Counted from the first letter of the stretch, positions 24,476 through 34,842 are shown. The stretch is 64,000 bases of DNA from Arcticimaribacter sp965277835 (GCA_965277835.1 OZ255841.1:744001-808000), one strand, 5' to 3'. A program made the numbers and translations. The notes: generated by a model from the letters alone, not told the origin.

Positions 24476-27400
24476 TTAGTTCTTTTCATTTTCGTTTAAC
24501 ACTTCAATAGAACTTAAAATAGGAATTTCCTTGCTCGGCGAATCGTTTTCTGGAATATTCTGATTTTTAATTTTTCTAATAATATCTTTAAAGGTTTTAA
24601 AATCAACTTGATATGATAATCCTAAACCTTGTGTATAGCCTAAGTCGTCGTTAATATATCGAAATTCGTTTTCTCGGTTAAATACTTTTGCTCTTAAAGT
24701 GCCGTCTTCATTAAGTATAAAATCAATTTGTACATTACCTATAATAGTTGTTTCTTCTACTCCACCAACGGGCACACCTACTTTTCCATTAAATAAAATT
24801 TTATCGCTAATCTGGGTTTCAAAAGCTACCCCAATCCTATCTTCGGATTGAAGATTCAAATCGGGTCGCTTATCCCCTCTTAAATAATTTACCCCTACAT
24901 TAAGTTTATTATCATCTCGTCCCATAATAGAACTAAAAAAATCAGATGCTTTTTCATAAAAGTTATTAGCCAATCCATCTGTAGAAAAAGAAACATCGCT
25001 AATAAACACGCCTTGTGACAATAAAGATATTGCTTGCAAGTGTCTACGTTGCTCATCTGCCAGTTTATAATTAATTTCCGAAGCTAAAATTCCATCGGTA
25101 TTAGGGAAATTAATTTCAAACAAAGGGTTATTTGGTTTCAAAAGACTTCCTTGTAATTGAATCAATACATCTGTAGGTATTTTTCTATTAAAATTAGGGT
25201 TATCTATGAGAATTGCTGGATTGGCACCTCCTGGAACTTGATAAACCGCCTCAATGTTTATTTGGGCATCCTGAGGGTTTCCATCCCAAACTATGGTTCC
25301 ACCAGGGTTAACTTTAAATTTTTTGTCTATAAACCCTAAATTCTTAAAATTGTAGATTCCTTCATATGTAATAAAATCTCCCCATATATTAAATTTACCT
25401 TCAGTATTAATTTCCATTAATAGGTTTCCGGCACCCTTGCCGATTAAAGTGCTTTCGGATTCTTGATCCACAACAATTTCTATTTCTGCTTTATTATTAA
25501 CATCCAAATCAAAATTCATTTCCAAACCTTTAGGAATAACTATTTCTAAGGGATCTTGCTCTTCTACAGGCGTAAATGAATTTGACAATGAAGATTTAGG
25601 AAGAAAGTCAATAAAAGATATGTCGGCAAGAGTATTGCTCTCTGCCCAAGGGATTTTTATTAAAGTACCGTCAGCAGTCGCTCCTTGCACATCGAGAGTT
25701 GAATTAGTAATTGGACCAACTAAATTAATTTCGCCATCTAAATATCCAGAGCCATAAAATAAAGACTCTTCGCTATTTAAACGATTTATCGAAAGTAAAC
25801 GGTCAGACGTTATATTCAAATCTATAATCCATTCCAAAAAATTAAGATGAGATAATGATGCTTCTAAAATGCCAGATGTTCCTTCATTAGTATCGAAAAT
25901 TTGAGCAGGTTCAAACTTAAATGTTTGATCATAAAGAGTTACTCTTGCATCTTTCTCTAACCCATAAGCTGTATTGGTATAAGGTATTGAAATATTAAAA
26001 TTATTTAGTAATACCGAACCTTTGTGTGAAATTTTACTAATTGGTCCCCAAAAATTAACTTCTCCTGTCACAAGAGATGTAATGTTTGTTACTTTATCTT
26101 TACCTAAAGCTGATAAAAAAGATAAATCAAAAGCGTCCAAACTAACATCCATATCCAATGTTATACGTTCATCAAAAATTAGCATTCCGCCCTTCCCTTT
26201 AACAACTTCATTCTCCCCTTTCATTAATTTTATATTGTTCTGATACGAATTAATGTCAGTATTCCCTTTTGTTGTAAACTCTAAATCTCCCATTTCAACA
26301 GAGTTAATAATTAAGTCTGACATTTTAAATTCTACTTCTGAGTCTCTTTTAAGTGGTGTTTTATAAAATTCTACCTTAGAATTTAATATCCCTTGTATAT
26401 CAAATTTATCTGTAGCAGGAAAAATATCTTGAAAAACCACATCTTGAACAAAACCCTCTAAATAAAAATTATCAGTAGAATTAAACGCGCCTTCTAATCC
26501 TATAGATTGATTTCCATTATGAATTAACAGGGGTTCAATATTGTAAGTATTGTCATCTGCTTTAAAAACAATTCTACTCGTTTTTTTGTCTTTTAATGAC
26601 CAAAGAGCATCTTTAAAGCGGATATTTAATAATTCAAAGTTTATAAAGGATTGCTGATTAATATTATTATAGCTAAAATTAACTTCAAAATTATTTGAAA
26701 CTATATCTCCTAAAATACCTTCAGCACGAATTCTGTTTTTTTGATCTATCGAAGTTGAAATTATATATAACTGATTTAACTTAAGTTTATTCAATCGCAC
26801 CTCTTCTGCCGATAAAAAACTATTATAAATTAAATTATTAGAATCCATTTCAAAATGAAGCCCTTTGAACAAATAGTCTTCAAATGATAAAATAGGAACA
26901 TCAAAAACTACTTCTGTTTGTTTAATATCAGAGCTAATTACTCCAGACATAAAAAAGTTATCTGGTGTCGACAAATTAGGGTACAATGCTTCGATTAACT
27001 TAGATTTCATTTGAAAATCAAAACTGAATGATTCTATAGCTGTTTCTTGCTTTAGAGTTGGTTTAATAAAAAGTAAATTATCAATCATATTACTAACTAA
27101 TTGCCCTAAATTTTTATACTTAAAATCTCCTTGTAAAGTAAGTTCAAGAGCATCTGAATCTTTAATAAAAATTGATTTATTCCCATTATTAGAGGTAGCT
27201 TCTAAAGTCAAATCATCGAAAGTAGTTACGCTAATATTACTTGAAACCTTAGGTGTTTCTAATTCTAATTTATATTGACTTTCGCCTTGTATATCTTTTC
27301 TTTTTTCAAAACGAAACCCCTTAGAACTAAATACTACTTCACTATTAGCCTCAGCAAGCCCGCTAGTAGATAAATTAAATTTTTCAATTTCTCCTTCAAT

Positions 27401-28945
27401 TTTAATATGCTCTTGTGCTTGATTAAATGTTATTTTAAAATCAAACTGATAGTCTTCTTCATCTGCACTAAGTCTAGCAGTCAAATTTTCTGAACTATTA
27501 GTTCCTGAGAAATTAAAATTACTGATTTCTTTAGTGCCAATCTTTCCTCGAAGTATAGTGCCGTTAAATTCACTTAAAAACGGTTGTAGAGAATTGTAAA
27601 TTCCTTTGGTTGATATAGAACCTGTCCATAATCCAAAGCTGTTTTCATCGACTACCTTGCCGACATTAAAATTCTCTATCCCTATATCTATATTATAATT
27701 CCAATCTTGTTCCTTTGTTAAACGTTCCCCATTTATTATAGGTGTTATACTACCTAACTGTGTCTCGATATTTGCATTCAAATTAATTTGAGTATCAGTA
27801 ATAAAAATATTAGACCGAAGTTTTACCTGTTCCTCTAATTTCACAAACTGTTCTAATCGTCTATATATACTATCATGAATAGCTAACTTAAGTGCATTGG
27901 CTGATGTTATTATTTCAAGGTTATCTGATGTAAATAATTTTTCTTCAGCGTTGAAAATGTTTTTAATTTGAATATCTCCTTGTATTAAAGATTCATTCTC
28001 ATCAAATAGCTCTAATTCAACATTGAAATTATTTGGAGAACCAAATAATTTTAAACCCGTATCAATATTTAAGTTTTTATTTATAAATGGTTTTAAAAAA
28101 TTTATACGCCCCAAATTAGCAGAAACCTCTGAGAATACAATATTAAATTCTGAAGGTTCTAGGTTTGTTAAATTCCCTCCTTTAAAAGCTACTGCTCCCT
28201 CGCCTTTTACTTTATTATCATTAAAGTCAAGTAATAAGTTATCAAACAATAAACTATCTGAAGAATATTTAATATCAGTTTGAAAATTATTCAGCTCGCC
28301 ATAATTATCAGAATTGGCATGTAACGATTCAAGCGAGACATTCAATCTTTCTGAGTCAAAATCAAAATCACGTAAGGCTAAGTCTATATCATCTATTTGT
28401 ATTTTAGACTCTTTCTTATTCAAATCTTCAATAATAATTTGAGAATCTATAAGCTTAACATATTTAGATTTGAATGTAAAAAGTGTTTCGTTATTATTAA
28501 ACGTTTTAGGGAGCTTAGAAATAAAAACCTGAAATGACGACTCCGATTCATTGAGGTATTGCTTTAAATTCAATTTAACTCCATTGAGACCTATAGATGT
28601 AAAATCATAATCGCGTTTCAAAAAACGGTCTAACCCTTTCAACGATGTTTTAAATTCTTTTATAAAGAGTAGCGTGTCATTATGATGATCTTGAATTAAG
28701 ATGTTTTCTATAGAAACACCTCCGTTGAGCTTAATTTGTGCTTTATAAATTGATATATCGGTATTGTAGCGCGTATTTATATTCTTTGTAATTCGCTTTG
28801 CAAATTGAGTTTGAACACTTGAAAGTGATAACAATGAAAACAATACTATCCCTAATACAATAAGTGTAGATAGTAAAAGGATTATTATTTTGTTAAACTT
28901 CTTAATGGAAACTGTTATTTTTGAATTATCAATGAAAGTTAGCAA
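24476..28945 (-). CDS. tamB: Translocation/assembly module TamB-like protein
   Basis: TamB-family (AsmA-like) proteins form long hydrophobic grooves across the periplasm that move phospholipid or assist outer-membrane protein assembly. The 1489-residue product has an N-terminal membrane anchor (~18-42), a very long run of beta-rich repeats, and the C-terminal DUF490/TamB domain (~1180-1450). The end shows DFILNEDGTLRAKVFNRENE, a hallmark of that domain. The start is TTG at 28945; the next upstream codon is a stop and no ATG lies before the anchor. Its start is only 3 bp from that of divergent tsaD. Confidence 0.9.
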   Translation of the reverse strand: MLTFIDNSKITVSIKKFNKIIILLLSTLIVLGIVLFSLLSLSSVQTQFAKRITKNINTRYNTDISIYKAQIKLNGGVSIENILIQDHHNDTLLFIKEFKTSLKGLDRFLKRDYDFTSIGLNGVKLNLKQYLNESESSFQVFISKLPKTFNNNETLFTFKSKYVKLIDSQIIIEDLNKKESKIQIDDIDLALRDFDFDSERLNVSLESLHANSDNYGELNNFQTDIKYSSDSLLFDNLLLDFNDNKVKGEGAVAFKGGNLTNLEPSEFNIVFSEVSANLGRINFLKPFINKNLNIDTGLKLFGSPNNFNVELELFDENESLIQGDIQIKNIFNAEEKLFTSDNLEIITSANALKLAIHDSIYRRLEQFVKLEEQVKLRSNIFITDTQINLNANIETQLGSITPIINGERLTKEQDWNYNIDIGIENFNVGKVVDENSFGLWTGSISTKGIYNSLQPFLSEFNGTILRGKIGTKEISNFNFSGTNSSENLTARLSADEEDYQFDFKITFNQAQEHIKIEGEIEKFNLSTSGLAEANSEVVFSSKGFRFEKRKDIQGESQYKLELETPKVSSNISVTTFDDLTLEATSNNGNKSIFIKDSDALELTLQGDFKYKNLGQLVSNMIDNLLFIKPTLKQETAIESFSFDFQMKSKLIEALYPNLSTPDNFFMSGVISSDIKQTEVVFDVPILSFEDYLFKGLHFEMDSNNLIYNSFLSAEEVRLNKLKLNQLYIISTSIDQKNRIRAEGILGDIVSNNFEVNFSYNNINQQSFINFELLNIRFKDALWSLKDKKTSRIVFKADDNTYNIEPLLIHNGNQSIGLEGAFNSTDNFYLEGFVQDVVFQDIFPATDKFDIQGILNSKVEFYKTPLKRDSEVEFKMSDLIINSVEMGDLEFTTKGNTDINSYQNNIKLMKGENEVVKGKGGMLIFDERITLDMDVSLDAFDLSFLSALGKDKVTNITSLVTGEVNFWGPISKISHKGSVLLNNFNISIPYTNTAYGLEKDARVTLYDQTFKFEPAQIFDTNEGTSGILEASLSHLNFLEWIIDLNITSDRLLSINRLNSEESLFYGSGYLDGEINLVGPITNSTLDVQGATADGTLIKIPWAESNTLADISFIDFLPKSSLSNSFTPVEEQDPLEIVIPKGLEMNFDLDVNNKAEIEIVVDQESESTLIGKGAGNLLMEINTEGKFNIWGDFITYEGIYNFKNLGFIDKKFKVNPGGTIVWDGNPQDAQINIEAVYQVPGGANPAILIDNPNFNRKIPTDVLIQLQGSLLKPNNPLFEINFPNTDGILASEINYKLADEQRRHLQAISLLSQGVFISDVSFSTDGLANNFYEKASDFFSSIMGRDDNKLNVGVNYLRGDKRPDLNLQSEDRIGVAFETQISDKILFNGKVGVPVGGVEETTIIGNVQIDFILNEDGTLRAKVFNRENEFRYINDDLGYTQGLGLSYQVDFKTFKDIIRKIKNQNIPENDSPSKEIPILSSIEVLNENEKN

Positions 28946-28948
28946 TTA

Positions 28949-29968
28949 ATGATGCAAAAACCATGCTACATTTTAGCAATAGAATCTTCTTGTGATGATA
29001 CTGCTGCTGCAATATTACGAAATGACAAGGTTTTATCAAATATCATTGCTACCCAAGATATACATAAAAAATATGGAGGCGTAGTCCCAGAGTTAGCTTC
29101 AAGGGCTCATTTGCAAAATATTGTGCCTGTTGTAGAGCAAGCAATCAAAGCTGCAAAAATCTCTAAAAAAGATTTGAGTGCAATAGCTTATACCAGAGGA
29201 CCAGGGCTTTTGGGGTCTCTTTTAGTAGGAACTTCTTTTGCAAAAGCAATGAGTCTTGGGCTCTCAATTCCTTTAATTGATGTAAACCATATGCAAGCAC
29301 ACTTGCTAGCACATTTTATAAAAGATGAGTTTCCTATTCCAAGTTTTCCATTCCTAGGAGTAAATGTTTCTGGCGGGCACACACAAATTGTTAAAGTTAA
29401 AGACTACTTTGATTTTGAGCTTTTAGGAACAACTTTAGATGATGCAATCGGGGAGTCTTTTGATAAATGTGGGAAAATATTAGGACTAGGATATCCTGCA
29501 GGACCAATAATTGACCAAAAAGCAAAATTAGGAAATCCTAATGCATTTAAGTTTCCTATTCCTAAGACTCAAAATTTAGATGTTAGTTATAGTGGTTTTA
29601 AAACTGCTGTTATTAATTTTATCAATAAGAACGTTCAAAAAGAAAAAGATTTTATCAATCAAAATCTAAACGATTTGTGCGCCTCTATTCAATTTACATT
29701 AATAGAAATTATCTTGAAAAAAATTGATAAAGCTGTTAAGCTTCACAAAATAAATAATATCGTATTAGGTGGAGGCGTTTCTGCTAATTCGGAATTACGA
29801 TCTAGTTTACAAACAAACGCAAAAGAAAAAGGTTGGCACGTTTTTCTACCTCCACTTGCTTATACTACTGATAATGCCGCCATGATTGGAATAGTAGGCT
29901 ACTTAAAATATTTGAACAACGATTTTGGGAAACTCAACGAAATAGCATCGGCTCGGCTTAAATTTTAA
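28949..29968 (+). CDS. tsaD: tRNA N6-adenosine threonylcarbamoyltransferase
   Basis: TsaD transfers the threonylcarbamoyl group onto A37 of ANN-decoding tRNAs. The 339-residue product begins (MM)QKPCYILAIESSCDDTAAA, the ASKHA phosphate motif. It has metal-binding HMQAH (in VNHMQAHLLAHF) and the segments VSGGHTQIV, GESFDKCGKILGLGYPAGP and LGGGVSANSELR. Two tandem ATGs could serve as start. rsmE follows after 2 bp. The promoter must lie inside tamB because only 3 bp separate the two start codons. Confidence 0.97.
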   Translation: MMQKPCYILAIESSCDDTAAAILRNDKVLSNIIATQDIHKKYGGVVPELASRAHLQNIVPVVEQAIKAAKISKKDLSAIAYTRGPGLLGSLLVGTSFAKAMSLGLSIPLIDVNHMQAHLLAHFIKDEFPIPSFPFLGVNVSGGHTQIVKVKDYFDFELLGTTLDDAIGESFDKCGKILGLGYPAGPIIDQKAKLGNPNAFKFPIPKTQNLDVSYSGFKTAVINFINKNVQKEKDFINQNLNDLCASIQFTLIEIILKKIDKAVKLHKINNIVLGGGVSANSELRSSLQTNAKEKGWHVFLPPLAYTTDNAAMIGIVGYLKYLNNDFGKLNEIASARLKF

Positions 29969-29970
29969 CT

Positions 29971-30678
29971 ATGGATTTATTTTTTCATACACATATAGAT
30001 AAGAATAAAAATACTATTAGCTTTAGTGAAGAAGAAAGTAAGCATTTGCTAAAAGTACTTCGAAAACAAGTAGGCAATAAAGTCTCTGTAACTGATGGTA
30101 ATGGTCTTGAATTAAAAGTTGAATTACAAAACATACATCCACGTAAGTGTGATGGAATTATAATATCGGAAATTAACCACCCACAACCGCATCACAAAAC
30201 TCATATTGCAATTGCTCCTACTAAAAATATGAATAGGTTTGAATGGTTTTTAGAAAAAGCAACTGAAATTGGGATATCTAGAATTACTCCTATTTTGTCT
30301 CAAAATTCAGAAAGAAAAGTAATTAAACCACAACGCTTAACTAAAATAATTCAATCAGCGTTAAAACAATCTCAGCAATTTCATTTACCAATATTAGACG
30401 ATCTTACTCCTTTTGAGGCTTTTATTGACCAACAAAAAGGCGGGTATATTGCACATTGCAATGCTGAAGAAAAAGTGTTTCTAGCAGACTTAAACATAAA
30501 TACTAAAAATAATTGTGTTCTTATAGGGCCCGAAGGAGATTTTAGTAATCAAGAAATCGCTTTTGCAAAAAAGAATAAGTATATACCTGTTAGCCTTGGC
30601 AATCAAAGGCTAAGAACAGAAACTGCTGCACTTGTAGCCTGCCATACATTGTCGCTAATTAATAGAAATATTAATTAG
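29971..30678 (+). CDS. rsmE: 16S rRNA (uracil-1498-N3)-methyltransferase
   Basis: RsmE is a SPOUT methyltransferase that modifies U1498 of 16S rRNA. The 235-residue product has the N-terminal PUA-like part (HLLKVLRKQVGNKVSVTDG). The trefoil-knot SAM site follows, marked by LIGPEGDFSNQEI and SLGNQRLRTETAAL, which are diagnostic. KATEIGISRITPI is another family segment. It is coupled to tsaD by a 2-bp gap. Confidence 0.96.
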   Translation: MDLFFHTHIDKNKNTISFSEEESKHLLKVLRKQVGNKVSVTDGNGLELKVELQNIHPRKCDGIIISEINHPQPHHKTHIAIAPTKNMNRFEWFLEKATEIGISRITPILSQNSERKVIKPQRLTKIIQSALKQSQQFHLPILDDLTPFEAFIDQQKGGYIAHCNAEEKVFLADLNINTKNNCVLIGPEGDFSNQEIAFAKKNKYIPVSLGNQRLRTETAALVACHTLSLINRNIN

Positions 30679-30695
30679 TACATTTAAAACATTGT

Positions 30696-31118
30696 CTAAA
30701 TTTTTCGTTTCCATATTTGTGTTCGCCCAAATATTGAAACTCCTAAATACCCTCTAACTTCTAAGGTGTTCTTGTCTTTAAGCTTAATTATACACTTATA
30801 AACATTTCCGCTCACAGGATCTAAAACATCTCCATTTGTCCAAGTTGAACCCTCGCGACTCATCCCTCTAATAATCATCAACCCTTCAATAGGCATATCT
30901 TTTCTTTCTCCTTTACACTTTGTACAGCGTTCGTTTTTTTTCTCTTTATCCAATACCACTCGAATATTACCGTATAACTTATCATTTTTCATATAGAGTT
31001 CAACTTTAGATTTCTCTCCTGTTTCATCATGAGTGGCTATCCACTCCCCCAACACGTTATTATCTTGAACTATAAAATTTATTAATAGTGTAGCTAAAAT
31101 TACTTTATGAAATATCAT
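30696..31118 (-). CDS. DUF2147-family secreted protein
   Basis: The 140-residue protein has a hydrophobic N-terminal signal-like segment (~5-18). It then carries the DUF2147 pattern: GEWIATHDETGEKSKVELY, KLYGNIRVV, GLMIIRGM, WTNGDVLDPVSGNVYKC and a closing LEVRGYLGVSIFGRTQIWKR. These proteins form small periplasmic beta-barrels resembling fatty-acid binding proteins; their ligand is not established. CTKC in the central loop adds two cysteines that could bind metal or form a disulfide. It is convergent with rsmE across a 17-bp gap. Confidence 0.85.
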   Translation of the reverse strand: MIFHKVILATLLINFIVQDNNVLGEWIATHDETGEKSKVELYMKNDKLYGNIRVVLDKEKKNERCTKCKGERKDMPIEGLMIIRGMSREGSTWTNGDVLDPVSGNVYKCIIKLKDKNTLEVRGYLGVSIFGRTQIWKRKI

Positions 31119-31328
31119 AGTGGAAAATATTTTTTTAAAAAAGCCTTTCTAAAAAAACTTCATCTTATTAAGGTTACTCTGTTATAGGTAAAGTTAACTT
31201 TTATTTTGCAATAGATTGATTAAAAAATATGATGAATTCAAAAGGTAGGTTCAAGCTACAAGTACAATTTAAAATATTGAATTGACCTTTAGTATATTTT
31301 GATATAAATAATTACTTATATTTAGTCA

Positions 31329-32417
31329 ATGAATGCAAAGATACTATCGCAAGGAATTTTTAGAGCTGTTTTATTGTTGGGAGCATTTGTTTTATCCCTA
31401 TATATACTTTACTTATTAAAATCTCTTCTTATTTATATTGTAATAGCTGCAATTATTTCTTTAATGGGCAGACCCATTGTTGATTTTCTTAAAAAACACT
31501 TGAAATTTAATAATACACTGGCTACACTAGCTACAATGCTTATTTTTACTCTAGTAATTGTGGGACTTTTTTCTTTGCTTATTCCAATAATAACACAACA
31601 AAGCGAAAATTTATCGCTTCTTAATATTCAAGAATTAGAACAGAAAACCGAAATTTTATTTAATCGAATATCTAATTATTTTTCACTTGGAGACAACTAC
31701 TGGGAAAAATGGATGATGGAATACGATTGGACTAGTAGTATGAATTTAAACGCTATTCCCGATTTTTTAAACTTTTTGATTGTATGGTTAAGTAGCTTTA
31801 CTATCGGCTTTTTTTCTATTCTATTTATTTCATTTTTCTTTTTAAAAGATGATCATTTATTAGAACGTATGATATTCTCTCTAATTAAAAAAGAGTACAA
31901 GGAGAGAATAAAAAAATCACTTAAAAAAATTAATAATTTATTGTCTCGGTATTTTATAGGGCTACTCATTCAAATATCAATATTATTAGTTATTTATAGT
32001 ACTGTGTTATTAGTTTTTGGAATTAAAAACGCTTTTATCATTGCGTTTTTATGTGCCTTACTAAATTTAATTCCATATATAGGTCCATTAATTGCTGCAA
32101 TTCTAATGTTAATTCTTTCGATGACATCTAATATAGAGGCAGACTTCAGTACCGTAATTCTCCCAAAAGCAATTTTTGTAATGATTGGTTTTGTAATTGG
32201 ACAGTTAATTGACAATTTTTTTAGTCAACCTTTTATTTTTTCGAGTAGTGTAAAATCGCACCCTTTAGAAATTTTTATAATTATATTAATCGCTGGCTTA
32301 CTATTTGGCACAACAGGACTAATCTTTGCAGTACCTTTATATACTGCATTAAAAGTAATCGTTAAAGAATTTTTCGCACAATATGAAATCGTACAATCCC
32401 TTACAAAAGACATTTAA
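31329..32417 (+). CDS. AI-2E family (PerM/TqsA-like) membrane transporter
   Basis: The 362-residue protein is polytopic. Hydrophobic segments cluster at ~10-75 and ~150-345, with the characteristic soluble insert (~85-140). The late AFLCALLNLIPYIGPLIAA segment is the family signature. Members export diverse compounds, including the signal AI-2 and Na+; the substrate here is unknown. The 3' end overlaps the M20 peptidase gene by 35 bp in another frame, so translation is probably coupled. Confidence 0.88.
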   Translation: MNAKILSQGIFRAVLLLGAFVLSLYILYLLKSLLIYIVIAAIISLMGRPIVDFLKKHLKFNNTLATLATMLIFTLVIVGLFSLLIPIITQQSENLSLLNIQELEQKTEILFNRISNYFSLGDNYWEKWMMEYDWTSSMNLNAIPDFLNFLIVWLSSFTIGFFSILFISFFFLKDDHLLERMIFSLIKKEYKERIKKSLKKINNLLSRYFIGLLIQISILLVIYSTVLLVFGIKNAFIIAFLCALLNLIPYIGPLIAAILMLILSMTSNIEADFSTVILPKAIFVMIGFVIGQLIDNFFSQPFIFSSSVKSHPLEIFIIILIAGLLFGTTGLIFAVPLYTALKVIVKEFFAQYEIVQSLTKDI

Positions 32418-33702
32418 ATTAACTTGTCTATTATCGTTCTTGTTTTGTTTAACAAGTATTCAACTTGAAGCACAACTCAATAGAACAGAGTCAAAAATCA
32501 TTAAGAAAGCACAATCCTATAATCAAGAGTCTATTGATTTTCTTGAACAGATGGTTAATATCAATAGTGGAACTCTTAACCTTGCTGGAGTGAAGAAAGT
32601 TGGAATGCTTTTACAAAAAGAATTCGATGCAATAAACTTCAAAACGCAATGGATTGAAATGCCAAAAGAGATGAATAGATCGGGGCATTTATTTGCATCT
32701 ACAGAAGGGAAAAAAGGTAAAAAGCTTCTTTTAATTGGACATTTAGACACCGTGTTTGAAGAAGATAGTCCTTTTCAGAAATTTGAAGTTAAAGATAGCA
32801 TAGCCTATGGCCCTGGAGCAAATGATATGAAAGGCGGCAATGTTGTTATGTTATATGCTTTGAAAGTACTTAATGATTTGAATTTATTAAAAAACGCAAG
32901 TATTATTGTGGCATATACAGGAGATGAAGAAAGTACAGGAAAGCCACTATCTATTTCAAGGAAAGACCTTATAGATGCTGCTAAAAAAAGTGATATTGCT
33001 CTTGGTTTCGAAAATGCAACTGGGCTAAATTATGCAACTGTTGCAAGAAGAGGTTCATCGGGTTGGAGTGTTGAGGTTGAAGGCAAAAGATCGCACTCAT
33101 CTAGTGTTTTTAGTGAGCGAACAGGGGCGGGTGCTATCTTTGAAATGAGTAGAATTTTAAACGAATTTTATAACGATGTACGAGGCGAAACTTATTTAAC
33201 CTTTAACCCTGGTCTTATTTTAGGTGGCACCTTTGTCAATTTCGATGCACAACAAAGCAAAGGAGATGCTTTTGGAAAATCTAATGTGGTTGCTCAAACT
33301 ACTATTGTAAAAGGAGGCTTACGTTTTATCTCCGAAGATCAGAAAAACAGAGCACGTTCTAAAATGAGAGCTATTGTTGAAAACAACTTGCCACATACAT
33401 CTGCAAAAATTAGCTTTACGGATAGTTACCCTGCTATGGGACCAACCGAAGGGAACAAAAAGGTGTTAAACAGATTAAACAAAGTTAGTCTCGATATGGG
33501 GCACGGAGAAGTTCTAGCTTATGATCCTAATAAGCGTGGAGCAGCCGATATTTCTTTTGTTGCCGAATATGTAGATTGCCTCGACGGTTTAGGAACTATG
33601 GGAACTGGGGCTCATACACCCAATGAGACATTAAATTTAAAAACAATGAATCTATTAATTCAGCGTACTGCTGTTTTAATTTACAGGTTAATCAACGAAT
33701 AA
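32383..33702 (+). CDS. Secreted M20-family metallopeptidase (glutamate carboxypeptidase-like)
   Basis: The 439-residue product starts with a signal peptide (~1-30, ending LEAQ). The M20 di-zinc core includes HLDTVF (metal His, catalytic Asp), GPGANDMKGGN (bridging Asp) and YTGDEESTG (catalytic Glu and metal Glu). A dimerisation domain with a GRRGSSG-type substrate segment (ARRGSSGWSVEVEG) and a C-terminal metal His (GTGAHTPNE) complete it. The set resembles CPG2-type carboxypeptidases that remove C-terminal Glu. The start lies inside the AI-2E gene. Confidence 0.9.
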   Translation: MKSYNPLQKTFKLTCLLSFLFCLTSIQLEAQLNRTESKIIKKAQSYNQESIDFLEQMVNINSGTLNLAGVKKVGMLLQKEFDAINFKTQWIEMPKEMNRSGHLFASTEGKKGKKLLLIGHLDTVFEEDSPFQKFEVKDSIAYGPGANDMKGGNVVMLYALKVLNDLNLLKNASIIVAYTGDEESTGKPLSISRKDLIDAAKKSDIALGFENATGLNYATVARRGSSGWSVEVEGKRSHSSSVFSERTGAGAIFEMSRILNEFYNDVRGETYLTFNPGLILGGTFVNFDAQQSKGDAFGKSNVVAQTTIVKGGLRFISEDQKNRARSKMRAIVENNLPHTSAKISFTDSYPAMGPTEGNKKVLNRLNKVSLDMGHGEVLAYDPNKRGAADISFVAEYVDCLDGLGTMGTGAHTPNETLNLKTMNLLIQRTAVLIYRLINE

Positions 33703-33759
33703 AATTAGCACTCATTTACGTTTTAAATTCGTTTCGAATTTTCTCTACCCTTTTGCTTT

Positions 33760-34842
33760 ATGAATATAAAAATTAATATCCCTCCCGCACATAAAACTAA
33801 ATTTAAAAACGGCATACAACACCCAGCGCTTCACCTTTGGGATGCTTGGTCATATATAGAAGCTACTACTTCTCATTTATACTGTTTAGCCGTTTCACGA
33901 TTAAAACTTGATGGAACACCATTAAAACCATCGGAACGTAATGATTTTCCATTTCATATAAGGCATTTTACTTCTGAAGACAATGGAAAAAGCTGGAAAG
34001 ACGAAGGATGTCTTTTAGATTTAAAAACACTATCAAGCAAACATAATTATCACTCCATTTGGAGCGGCTCAATAAAGCCTTTGCCAAACGGTAAAAAACT
34101 TGTTGCTTTTACAGGGCTTGAAAAAGTAGATTCTAATCATAAATTTCTTCAAAATATTACATTAGCTACCTCAAAAGACGGATACACTATAGACCACATT
34201 GCAAATAGCCCCTTATCTTCTCCTAGTAAAGATTGGGCAAAAATTACCAATATAGGGTACTACTTAGATACTCCAAATAATCTTGGTGGTAACGAAGGCG
34301 AAGGCAATGGCCCTATATTGGCATGGCGAGATCCTTTTATTTTTATTGACGATAATGGAGAAATAAACCTTTTTTGGGGCGGAAAAATTACGCCGCGGAA
34401 AAGCGCATTGGTTAGAGCTATAGTAAAAGAAGATGGTAATGATTATAAAATCGACAAATTATTTCCTCCTATAAGTGTTCCTGATGAAGAAAGTTTTACT
34501 CAATTAGAACTTCCAAAAATAGTGTATAACAAAAAAAGTGGTTTATACTATCTAATTATTTCTACTTGTAATAGGTTATACGAAAAGCAACCCGACTCTG
34601 AAGTAGATAAAGGGGTAAGGCTTTATAAATCGAAATCCATTGAAGGCCCATGGGTCTCTTTGGGGGATAAAATTCTTGGCTCTGAAAATCTATTTGGTTT
34701 ATCTATATTAAGCCCCGATTTTGAAAACAAACGTTTGCTTTGTATTGCCCCTTATACCGATGCAGTAAAAGACGAACTAAGCCTAACTTTTGCGCCTGTG
34801 TTTTATGTATATCTTGATACGTTGAAAGTAGAGTTTGTGTAA
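33760..34842 (+). CDS. GH68-like glycoside hydrolase (levansucrase/beta-fructosidase clan), no signal peptide
   Basis: GH68 enzymes split sucrose and build or trim fructans on a five-bladed propeller. The 360-residue protein shows the GH68 landmarks in order: WDAW (27-30, nucleophile Asp28), SIWSGS (99-104), WRDPFIF (189-195, transition-state Asp191) and an acid/base Glu, probably Glu250 in FTQLELPKIV. No signal peptide is visible, unlike typical secreted levansucrases, and it is shorter than they are (usually over 400). It may act on intracellular fructosides or another sugar. It lies 57 bp after the M20 gene and upstream of a TonB-dependent receptor. Confidence 0.75.
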   Translation: MNIKINIPPAHKTKFKNGIQHPALHLWDAWSYIEATTSHLYCLAVSRLKLDGTPLKPSERNDFPFHIRHFTSEDNGKSWKDEGCLLDLKTLSSKHNYHSIWSGSIKPLPNGKKLVAFTGLEKVDSNHKFLQNITLATSKDGYTIDHIANSPLSSPSKDWAKITNIGYYLDTPNNLGGNEGEGNGPILAWRDPFIFIDDNGEINLFWGGKITPRKSALVRAIVKEDGNDYKIDKLFPPISVPDEESFTQLELPKIVYNKKSGLYYLIISTCNRLYEKQPDSEVDKGVRLYKSKSIEGPWVSLGDKILGSENLFGLSILSPDFENKRLLCIAPYTDAVKDELSLTFAPVFYVYLDTLKVEFV

